Assembly (NCBI GenBank): GCA_040507005.1
Contig: JBEVVS010000097.1
Coordinates: 1 to 21,659, forward strand
Length of the DNA: 21,659 nucleotides
Reading direction: 5' to 3'
From: Thiodiazotropha sp040507005
GTDB taxonomy: Bacteria; Pseudomonadota; Gammaproteobacteria; Chromatiales; Chromatiaceae
The position numbers and the translations under genes are program-made. Each line of letters opens with the position of its first letter. Position 1 is the first letter of the stretch. The notes beneath the pieces are model-generated. The model had not been told where the DNA came from. It was given only the letters and a program-made list of their open reading frames with translations, and did not search any database. Positions 1 through 6,553 of this stretch are shown here, one piece after another.

Positions 1-105
1 AGAGAATTTACTCATTATGATCACCCTCAAATAGGTTGGTATTCAGTAACTGCAGTAAAAATAAACAGCAACCCAGAACATCAGCACAACGTTGTTTGTC
101 TTTAA
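1..105 (+). CDS. Possible 3' end of a gene cut by the left edge
   Basis: Frame 1 is open from the first base and ends at TAA 103-105, giving 34 residues that include the stretch YDHPQIGWYSVTAV. The other two forward frames close within about 35 bases. The composition looks protein-like rather than random, and the sequence becomes strongly AT-rich only after the stop. I do not recognise the protein. It could equally be a chance opening in non-coding DNA, so this is a weak call. Confidence 0.3.
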   Translation, partial: REFTHYDHPQIGWYSVTAVKINSNPEHQHNVVCL

Positions 106-443
106 CTTGTCGTTGTTTATGGTGGTAGGTCTGTTATCCACTGAAGACCGGGTTAAATATTACAAAACAATTACAAATATATTCCAAAAATATTACAGTA
201 TTGTGACAACTCGGGATTGAATCAGAATTAATTTAGATCAATGCGTCAGGTGGTGAATTGAGTTATGGATTAGGCGCGATATATTTGATCTTGTTACTGA
301 ACCAATTAATAGAAAGTACATTAATAATAATATTTAACTGCTTGTTTATTGGTAAATATAAAAACCAAAAATTCTTGTGACAGGGTAAACTTAATCGCTT
401 AATCAGGGTCTAGAATATAGATAACAACATAGCGGAGTGGGTT
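106..443. other. AT-rich non-coding region upstream of nfeD
   Basis: About 340 bases without a convincing gene. It is much richer in A and T than the coding DNA around it. It holds an FNR-like dyad at 228-241 (listed separately) and several TTACA/ATATT-rich stretches near 150-200. A short direct repeat of CGTTGTTT lies near 90-120. I see no hairpin followed by a T-run that would make a clear terminator. It probably carries the nfeD-slipin promoter. Confidence 0.5.
228..241 (+). promoter_or_regulatory. FNR/CRP-type box upstream of nfeD
   Basis: TTAAT-TTAG-ATCAA matches the FNR consensus TTGAT-N4-ATCAA with a single mismatch. If used as a class II activator site centred at -41.5, transcription would start near 276. 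A poor -10 candidate, TATGGA, lies at about 264-269, leaving a leader of about 165 bases before the GTG start. The match is seen directly; regulation by an Anr/FNR-type protein is inference. Confidence 0.3.
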
Positions 444-1811
444 GTGTCTCGATATCCGGTGTCACTGTTTATTCTTGCCATCCTCTACTGCGGCGCTCTT
501 TCTCAGCTCCATGCCGAGGGGAGTAGTCCCAAGGGGTTCCTGCTCGAGGTTTCCGGAGCCATAGGCCCAGCGACCGCCGATTATCTGGAGCGCGCCCTGG
601 ACAAGGCCGAAAGCGAAGACGCGGAGCTGGTTGTCCTGCAAATGGATACACCGGGTGGCCTGGATATTTCGATGCGGGCCATTATCAAACGTATCATCGC
701 CTCCCAGGTTCCCGTGGTTACCTATGTAGCTCCCAGCGGTGCACGTGCCGCCAGCGCCGGGACCTATATTCTCTATGCAAGCCATATCGCAGCCATGGCG
801 CCGGCCACCAATCTGGGGGCCGCCACGCCTGTTTCCATGGGTGGCGTACCGGGTTCAACACCGGACAAGGGCAAACCTGAAACAGCGGGTGAGGGGGAAG
901 GGGCGCCGCTAAAGGACGCCAAGACAAGCAAGGTGGTCAACGATGCCGCCGCCTATATACGCAGCCTGGCAAATATGCGTAAGCGCAATGCGGATTGGGC
1001 GGAGAAGGCGGTGCGGGATGCCGCCAGCCTCTCCTCGGAAGAGGCGTTGAAACTGGGCGTGATCGATCTGATCGCGGCTGACGTCAACAGCCTGCTTGCC
1101 GAGCTGCATGGCACCGAGGTGGCGCTTCCCCGCGGCGGCAAGACCCTCAATACCGAGAATATTGTTATCGAAAAACTCCTGCCCGATTGGCAGAGTCAGT
1201 TATTGAGCATCATCAGCAATCCCAATCTGGCCTATATCCTCATGCTGGTGGGTATCTATGGGCTGATCTACGAGTTTGCCAATCCCGGTGCCATTGTGCC
1301 TGGAACCATAGGCGCCATTGCACTGCTGCTGGCCCTCTATGCCTTCCATCTGCTACCCATCAACTATGCCGGGGTGGCATTGATTCTGCTCGGGCTCGCG
1401 TTGATGGTTGGGGAGGCCTTTGTGCCCAGCTTCGGCACCCTGGGTATAGGCGGGGTGGTGGCCTTTACCATCGGTTCACTGATTCTCATCGATACCGACC
1501 AGGCTGGATTCGGCATATCGCTGCCGTTGATCCTGGTTGTCGCGGTGGGCAGCGCATTTCTCATGGTATTCGTCATCGGCATGGCGATTAAATCCCGCAA
1601 CCGCCCCGTGGTGAGCGGACGCGAGGAGATGTTGACCAGCGAAGGCGTGGTGGTGGAAGACTTCACCGGTGATGGTGATATCAGGGTGCATGGAGAGATA
1701 TGGCGGGCCCGCTCCGAGCAACCCGTAAAAAAAGATCAGCTGGTAGAGATTACCGGCAGAGACGGCCTGGTGTTAAAGATTGTCCCGGTTGATAAGGAGA
1801 AGGGATCATGA
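444..1811 (+). CDS. nfeD: NfeD-family membrane serine protease
   Basis: This is a long-form NfeD protein of 455 residues. It has a signal peptide (about 1-24), an N-terminal ClpP-like protease domain (about 30-230), a polytopic membrane region (about 255-380) and a C-terminal OB-fold domain (about 395-455). The probable nucleophile is Ser104 in RAASAGTYIL, and Lys162 (SKVVND) is the likely partner of the Ser-Lys dyad known from archaeal homologues. The loop between them (about 131-160) is Gly/Pro/Lys-rich, as is common. The start is GTG 444 with GGAG at 434-437. The family acts with stomatin/slipin proteins, which it may cleave, in membrane quality control. The slipin follows with a 4-base overlap, so the two are almost certainly translated together. 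Confidence 0.93.
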   Translation: MSRYPVSLFILAILYCGALSQLHAEGSSPKGFLLEVSGAIGPATADYLERALDKAESEDAELVVLQMDTPGGLDISMRAIIKRIIASQVPVVTYVAPSGARAASAGTYILYASHIAAMAPATNLGAATPVSMGGVPGSTPDKGKPETAGEGEGAPLKDAKTSKVVNDAAAYIRSLANMRKRNADWAEKAVRDAASLSSEEALKLGVIDLIAADVNSLLAELHGTEVALPRGGKTLNTENIVIEKLLPDWQSQLLSIISNPNLAYILMLVGIYGLIYEFANPGAIVPGTIGAIALLLALYAFHLLPINYAGVALILLGLALMVGEAFVPSFGTLGIGGVVAFTIGSLILIDTDQAGFGISLPLILVVAVGSAFLMVFVIGMAIKSRNRPVVSGREEMLTSEGVVVEDFTGDGDIRVHGEIWRARSEQPVKKDQLVEITGRDGLVLKIVPVDKEKGS

Positions 1812-2569
1812 CGCTCTATTTCTATGCGGTTATTCTGTTTCTGATCATCGCGTTTCTTACCTCGGCGCTGAAGATATTGCGTGAGTACGAACGGGGCGTG
1901 GTATTCATGCTGGGACGTTTCTGGAAGGTCAAGGGGCCGGGATTGATTATCATCATCCCGATAATCCAACAATTCGTCAGAGTCGATCTGCGCACCATCG
2001 TGCTCGATGTGCCCTCCCAGGACGTCATCTCCCGGGATAATGTTTCGGTGAAGGTCAATGCGGTGGTCTATTTCCGGGTCCTGGATCCGGAACGGGCCAT
2101 CATCCAGGTGGAGGATTACATGGCCGCCACCAGTCAACTGGCCCAAACCACCTTGCGTTCCGTGCTCGGACAACACGAACTGGATGAGATGCTGGCAGAG
2201 CGGGAACGACTCAACAACGATGTGCGGAACATCCTCGATCAACAGACCGATACCTGGGGGATCAAGGTATCCAATGTGGAGATCAAGCATGTGGATCTGG
2301 ATGACAGCATGATCCGGGCGATTGCCCGCCAGGCCGAAGCGGAGCGGGCGAGACGGGCAAAGGTCATCCATGCCGAAGGCGAACAACAGGCCGCTGAAAA
2401 ACTGGTCGAAGCGGCAAGCACCCTGGCCAAACAGCCCCAGGCGATTCAACTCAGATATCTGGAGACCCTGACCGAGATTGCCGGGGACAAGAGCCATACC
2501 CTGGTGTTTCCCCTGCCGATGGATCTGCTCGAACCGCTGCTTAAAAAGCCTGAGACTAAGGCCGAGTAA
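1808..2569 (+). CDS. Slipin (stomatin/SPFH-domain) membrane protein
   Basis: A 253-residue bacterial slipin of normal length. One N-terminal membrane segment (about 3-22) is followed by REYERGVVFMLGRF, the entry to the SPFH/Band 7 domain, which runs to about residue 190. A charged helical stretch follows (RQAEAERARRAKVIHAEGEQ, about 178-197) of the kind that mediates oligomer formation. Slipins form ring- or cage-like assemblies at the inner membrane and are the usual partner and substrate of NfeD. The ATG sits inside the nfeD stop (ATGA) and is preceded by AAGGAGAAGGG. The downstream neighbour is convergent, so the operon ends here. Confidence 0.93.
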   Translation: MTLYFYAVILFLIIAFLTSALKILREYERGVVFMLGRFWKVKGPGLIIIIPIIQQFVRVDLRTIVLDVPSQDVISRDNVSVKVNAVVYFRVLDPERAIIQVEDYMAATSQLAQTTLRSVLGQHELDEMLAERERLNNDVRNILDQQTDTWGIKVSNVEIKHVDLDDSMIRAIARQAEAERARRAKVIHAEGEQQAAEKLVEAASTLAKQPQAIQLRYLETLTEIAGDKSHTLVFPLPMDLLEPLLKKPETKAE

Positions 2570-2595
2570 TACAATTCGGGGGCTGACGGTTTCGC

Positions 2596-3138
2596 TCAAT
2601 CCGCCTCTTCAAGGGTGGAGACCAGTTGTGCAAAGTTGGTCACCACGGAGGTGTATTCAAAATCCTGCAATCGCTTCACATTATCCAGGTCAACCTGTCT
2701 TGGGTAGACCATCACCGTTCCCCCGGGCGCTTCTGTCTCCATTTCCGGCTCGGTGTCGCAAGCGAAGACGATGCTCGGAATCCGGCACTTGCCCGCCTGG
2801 GCATAAATGTTGGTTACCAAGGTGTCTGCGATTCCCCAAACCATCTTCGCAATGGTATTGGATGTGGCAGGGGCGATTACCAGACGCCTGTAACGGCCCT
2901 GATAGAAGAGACCCACCGGTGAGGCGCTGGCAGTGGTGTCACGAAAACAGGTGAAGCGTTCGCGCATGGATTTGACATCAAAGTCATACATTGGCAGCAC
3001 TTCAGCCGCTGCCTTGCTCAAAAACAGGTCCACGTCGGGTCGATCTTGTATCAGCTCGAGACACTCTTTGAGATAGTGGCCGGAACCGGTTATCGCCCAT
3101 GCTTCCCGTGACTTTGGTTTCGAGGATGATTCATTCAT
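2596..3138 (-). CDS. DmrB/AfpA-like flavoprotein (dihydromethanopterin reductase type)
   Basis: A 180-residue protein of the flavoprotein (decarboxylase-like) fold. The N-terminal REAWAITGSGHYLKE corresponds to the first FMN-contacting loop. PATSNTIAKMVWGIADTLVT (about 90-109) is the family's signature helix, and VYPRQVDLDNVKRL lies near the C-terminus. These match the archaeoflavoprotein AfpA and DmrB group. Family knowledge: DmrB of Burkholderia uses FMN to reduce dihydromethanopterin to tetrahydromethanopterin, the C1 carrier of many methylotrophs. The neighbouring folP and formate dehydrogenase fit that role. No clear Shine-Dalgarno precedes the ATG at 3138. Alternatives are another FMN-dependent reductase or a cysteine-decarboxylase relative; the H4MPT role is inference from similarity and context. 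Confidence 0.75.
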   Translation of the reverse strand: MNESSSKPKSREAWAITGSGHYLKECLELIQDRPDVDLFLSKAAAEVLPMYDFDVKSMRERFTCFRDTTASASPVGLFYQGRYRRLVIAPATSNTIAKMVWGIADTLVTNIYAQAGKCRIPSIVFACDTEPEMETEAPGGTVMVYPRQVDLDNVKRLQDFEYTSVVTNFAQLVSTLEEAD

Positions 3139-3178
3139 AGTGAGGGTATATTAAAAGATACGGGCACAGTTTTCAGCC

Positions 3179-3193
3179 GCAAAGCGGACCCCA
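3179..3193 (-). promoter_or_regulatory. Weak -24/-12 promoter candidate before the flavoprotein
   Basis: On the minus strand TGGGGTCCGCTTTGC keeps GG and GC at the exact sigma-54 spacing (10 bases between) and the TTGC of the -12 element. The -24 element is poor, with GGT where CAC is expected. Transcription would start near 3167, about 29 bases before the flavoprotein ATG. The match may be chance. Confidence 0.25.
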
Positions 3194-3253
3194 CCCTCCA
3201 TGGTGTTCGGGCCATAGCGAAAAATATCCTAGGTGATTGCAGGAAGTGAATGA

Positions 3254-5224
3254 TTAGCGGGGAGGTGATATACCGAACCGTTTCATGCGCCGATAGAGGG
3301 TATTGCGGCTGAGGGCGAGCTTCTTCGCGACTCTGCTGATATTCCAATGCATCTCTTCGAGTTCACTCAAGAGGGCGTCGCGTTCGGCAATCGCCAGGGC
3401 ATTCAGATTGGCTTCCGCTGCGTCGGGAAATTCATCGTCATAGACAATGTTGCGAATCTCCTCGGGCAGATCGTTAATCGTTACCAAGTTGTTTTCACAC
3501 AGTGCGGTACAGGTGCGGAGCACATTTCGCAGTTGGCGTATATTGCCGGGCCAGGGGAAGTTCTCCAGCAGTTTCAGTGCATCGGGTTCCCAGCTCAATT
3601 CCGCGGAAGAGCCTGCTTCCAACTGGGCGATATGTTTGATCAGTTCAAGCTTGTCGGTACGTTCCCGCAAGGGAGGCATAGTCATCGATACACCATGCAG
3701 CCGGTAGTAGAGATCCTCACGGAAATCACCATCTTCGACCATGTCCTTGATGTTATGGTGGGTGGCGCTGACCAGTTTGAGAGAGACCTTGATCGGTTTT
3801 TCCCCGCCCAAGGGTGTGACTTCACGCTCTTCAAGCACCCTCAACAGGCGTGCCTGAAGGTGCAAGGGCATATCACCGATCTCATCCAGAAACAGGGTAC
3901 CGCCGTCAGCTTGTACGATCTTGCCGCGGCTGCCGTCCCGGCTGGCTCCGGTGAACGCGCCTGGCCTGTAACCAAACAGTTCACTCTCGATCAGGGATTC
4001 AGGCAGGGATGCGCAATTCACCGCGACAAAAGACTTATCGTGTCGGGAACTGGCCTGATGCAGAGCCCTGGCAAACATCTCCTTGCCGGTTCCGGTCTCG
4101 CCGAACAGCATACAGGGGACATCCCTTTCGATCAGTTTGATGGCGGTCTTCACGTTGCGCTTCATGCGTGGCTCGTCGAAGTGCAGCGCGTCCAGGGAAT
4201 CGGAACTGCCTAGGTAGTCGTTCTCCCCACTCTTATTGTTGTATGACGGTCTTGCCTTGGATTGAACGGTGTTGTTCCGGCAACTCTTCTCCGGTGCCTG
4301 TAAGGTCGCAAAGAAACGCTTGCCGTGTTGCGATTCCCGAATCGGGAAGGCATGGGTATTCACGTTATTCAACAGAGAGCCGAGGGAGGTGGTGAAGAGT
4401 TGCTGGATCGGGTGCCCCACGATCTGTTGCGGCGACTCCAGGTTCAGTTGGAACATGGCGCTGCGATTGATGGCCAGTATGTTACCTTGCGGATCGAAGG
4501 CGATGGCCCCCTCGCCAAGTGTGCTGATGAACTCTGAACGGGAATGAAAGCGCAGCACGAAAGACTCTTTCATGGCACAGAAGAAAACCCGGTTTTCAAT
4601 CACCTGGGCCGACATGTTCAGCAGCACCATGGTGTGTTGCTGGGCCATCTTCGACTCACTGGAAGCATCCAGCACCGCCAGGATATCCCCATGAGGATCG
4701 AATATGGGAGCTGCGGCGCAGGTCAGGCTGGCATTGCGGGAGAAATAGTGGGACTGTTTGTGGATCACGAGGGGTTTCTGTTCAACCAGGCAGGTGCCCA
4801 TTCCGTTGGTACCCTGAACAGATTCGCTCCACACAGCACCCAGTTGCATACCTGCGTGTGCGGCTGCGTCGGTGAATTGGGGATCGCCGATAAAATTTAG
4901 CAGGATGCCGTCCTTGTCGGTGAGCATAATGGCATGCCCTGAACCTGCCAGTTGCTGATAAAGATCGGTCATCTCGACCCGTGCGATGTCCAGGAGACGT
5001 TCATACTTCTGCAGGCGATCGCGCAGATCCTGGCGATCGATTATGACGGGATTGGGCGACATGCCGGGATCGAGTCCGTATTCATCGCGGCAGCGACGCC
5101 AGGATCTGAGTGTCAGGTCGTCTATATCAGAAGAGTGGATGATGTGGCTGCCGTCGAGTGCGGCACGCACGAACTCTTCGTGATTGGAAATATCATTGTG
5201 CAGGATGGCTTTTTCCACCTTCAT
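3254..5224 (-). CDS. Sigma-54-dependent transcriptional activator, AcoR type
   Basis: A 656-residue bacterial enhancer-binding protein. An N-terminal helical segment leads to a GAF-type sensor (about 90-210, with SVQGTNGMGTCLVEQ), then a PAS-like segment (about 230-290). The AAA+ domain (about 345-575) has Walker A GETGTGKE (375-382), the sigma-54 contact loop GAFTGA (422-427), Walker B GGTLFLDEIGD (441-451) and arginine-finger region REDLYYRLH. A Fis-type helix-turn-helix closes it (about 612-650, NISRVAKKLALSRNTLYRR). All hallmark residues are intact. The architecture matches AcoR-type activators, often found near alcohol, aldehyde or acetoin dehydrogenases. The ATG at 5224 has AGAGGT upstream. 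A near-perfect -24/-12 promoter before fdhBA makes that operon a likely target. The ligand is unknown. Confidence 0.9.
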   Translation of the reverse strand: MKVEKAILHNDISNHEEFVRAALDGSHIIHSSDIDDLTLRSWRRCRDEYGLDPGMSPNPVIIDRQDLRDRLQKYERLLDIARVEMTDLYQQLAGSGHAIMLTDKDGILLNFIGDPQFTDAAAHAGMQLGAVWSESVQGTNGMGTCLVEQKPLVIHKQSHYFSRNASLTCAAAPIFDPHGDILAVLDASSESKMAQQHTMVLLNMSAQVIENRVFFCAMKESFVLRFHSRSEFISTLGEGAIAFDPQGNILAINRSAMFQLNLESPQQIVGHPIQQLFTTSLGSLLNNVNTHAFPIRESQHGKRFFATLQAPEKSCRNNTVQSKARPSYNNKSGENDYLGSSDSLDALHFDEPRMKRNVKTAIKLIERDVPCMLFGETGTGKEMFARALHQASSRHDKSFVAVNCASLPESLIESELFGYRPGAFTGASRDGSRGKIVQADGGTLFLDEIGDMPLHLQARLLRVLEEREVTPLGGEKPIKVSLKLVSATHHNIKDMVEDGDFREDLYYRLHGVSMTMPPLRERTDKLELIKHIAQLEAGSSAELSWEPDALKLLENFPWPGNIRQLRNVLRTCTALCENNLVTINDLPEEIRNIVYDDEFPDAAEANLNALAIAERDALLSELEEMHWNISRVAKKLALSRNTLYRRMKRFGISPPR

Positions 5225-5398
5225 GTTACCTCTGGTCGCAAACAGCCCCTGTTATAGGAGCTTCCTTGCCACCACACTTTAGTTATTATTCAGGGGTGAT
5301 TATAAATTTTATCAATGAACTTTATTTATCGTGTTGAGTGTATGCCAATATGGGTCGATTGACAAATCGCAATCTGTCTGGTTATTAGGGGTAACCCT

Positions 5399-6229
5399 AT
5401 GGTAAAGCTTGATTTTTCACCCCCTCTCATCATGGGAATTCTTAATTTGACCCCGGATAGCTTTTCCGATGGGGGGCGCTATGAATCTCGTTCCGCAATT
5501 CCACGTGCCATGGAGATGGTGGCAGAGGGGGCAGACATCATCGATATCGGTGGGGAGTCAACTCGCCCACAGGCATCGAGAGTCGATGCCGCCGAGCAGA
5601 AACGCCGGGTTGTAGAGACCATACAGGTGTTGCGAGAGCGCCTGCCAGATGGGTTTCCGATCAGTATCGATACCACCTTGAGTGAGGTTGCCCGTGAGGC
5701 CATCGACGCAGGCGCCAGTATGATCAACGATGTATCAGCCGGTCGTGATGATCCGGAGATGTTCGGCTTGGCAGGAGCGGCGGATGTCCCGCTGGTGTTG
5801 ATGCATATGCAGGGTACACCGGAAACCATGCAGCATGCACCGACATACCGGGATGTGGTTTCTGAAGTGAAGTCGTTTCTTGAAGGGCGGGTCGAAGCGG
5901 CACTAGGGGCTGGGATTAAACCCGAATCCTTATTGCTGGATCCGGGGATCGGATTCGGTAAACAAAAGCGACATAACCTGGCGTTACTGGCCGGTCTGAA
6001 GCAGATCGGCGAACTGGGTTACCCCCTGCTGCTCGGGGTGAGCCGAAAACGTTTCATGGGAGCCATCAGTAATCGGATACAGCCTGAACAATTGATACCC
6101 GCCACCTGTGCCTGTACGGCCTTGGGCGTGATGGCTGGGGTGAAGGTGTTTCGGGTGCATGATGTTTGGCAGAATCGACAAGCCCTTGATGTGGCCTGGG
6201 CCATCCGGAATAACAACCCAAACGGATGA
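5399..6229 (+). CDS. folP: Dihydropteroate synthase
   Basis: A 276-residue TIM-barrel enzyme that joins p-aminobenzoate to 6-hydroxymethyl-dihydropterin diphosphate to give dihydropteroate. Both family signatures are present: MGILNLTPDSFSDGG near the start (Asn16) and ADIIDIGGESTRP (about 45-57). Asp91 (ISIDTT), Asn110-Asp111 (MINDVSAG), Asp181 (DPGIGFGKQ), Lys217 (GVSRKRFMG) and Arg252/His254 (FRVHDV) are the expected substrate and phosphate contacts. AGGGG lies just before the ATG. Folate-pathway folP in gammaproteobacteria normally sits between ftsH and glmM; here it stands alone beside a DmrB-like flavoprotein and formate dehydrogenase genes. That raises the possibility of a second copy serving tetrahydromethanopterin synthesis. 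The enzyme family is certain; the pathway assignment is not. Confidence 0.95.
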   Translation: MVKLDFSPPLIMGILNLTPDSFSDGGRYESRSAIPRAMEMVAEGADIIDIGGESTRPQASRVDAAEQKRRVVETIQVLRERLPDGFPISIDTTLSEVAREAIDAGASMINDVSAGRDDPEMFGLAGAADVPLVLMHMQGTPETMQHAPTYRDVVSEVKSFLEGRVEAALGAGIKPESLLLDPGIGFGKQKRHNLALLAGLKQIGELGYPLLLGVSRKRFMGAISNRIQPEQLIPATCACTALGVMAGVKVFRVHDVWQNRQALDVAWAIRNNNPNG

Positions 6230-6244
6230 GGTTGTGGTATGGTT

Positions 6245-6291
6245 AAAAAAAATGCCCCCTGTGGCTAGGGGATAGCCACTAGAAGGGCATT
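6245..6291 (-). terminator. Two-tier hairpin with T-run on the minus strand
   Basis: Outer arms AATGCCC (6251-6257) and GGGCATT (6285-6291) are perfect complements. So are inner arms GTGGCTA (6261-6267) and TAGCCAC (6273-6279), with a 5-base loop. Read on the minus strand the hairpin is followed by eight T residues (6252-6245), a standard intrinsic terminator. It lies only about 20 bases after folP but has no T-run in that direction, so it would mainly stop leftward transcripts from fdhBA before they run antisense into folP. A weaker role in ending folP is possible. Confidence 0.7.
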
Positions 6292-6489
6292 AAGGGTGGA
6301 GGAAATCTTTGCAACAAACGAAGCAGAATCGATGGCAATCCATACGATTCAGGTCTGGCTTCCCCATTAGCTACGCAGAATGCGGGCCAATATGTGATAA
6401 AAATTCATAACATACTGAATGATAAATAAAAAAAATAATATCTTTGTATGCGTTAGTAAGCTATAGATTATTCGTTGTTAGATATCTCG

Positions 6490-6524
6490 AAAAACTGTTA
6501 CAGATGTGTCACACCTTCTGTAAC
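6490..6524 (-). terminator. Terminator directly downstream of fdhA
   Basis: Arms GTTACAG (6497-6503) and CTGTAAC (6518-6524) pair perfectly, and inner GTGT/ACAC can extend the stem. On the minus strand the hairpin is followed after two bases by five T residues. It begins about 30 bases after the fdhA stop, the usual distance for an intrinsic terminator of the fdhBA operon. Confidence 0.6.
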
Positions 6525-6553
6525 CATGCTCAACTTTCGCATTTACCGGCCCG

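Larger units (their letters stand above)
6230..6553. other. Convergent intergenic region between folP and fdhA
   Basis: About 320 bases with no gene. It holds two hairpins, at 6245-6291 and 6490-6524, listed separately. Between them is an AT-rich stretch (about 6395-6480) with many ATAA runs. I see no convincing promoter, small ORF with a ribosome binding site, or RNA gene. Confidence 0.6.

Noticed and set aside
1736..2599. A 287-codon open frame antisense to the slipin gene
   Set aside because: It lies wholly opposite a well-supported SPFH protein, shows no family motif and has the composition expected from the reverse of a coding strand.
3347..4213. A 288-codon open frame antisense to the sigma-54 activator
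   Set aside because: It is the shadow of the intact AAA+ domain on the other strand, with no motif or plausible ribosome binding site.
5359..5387. TTGACA-N17-TTATTA, a sigma-70-like promoter before folP
   Set aside because: Transcription would start about 5 bases before the ATG and remove the AGGGG ribosome binding site, so it is unlikely to be the working folP promoter unless the message is nearly leaderless.
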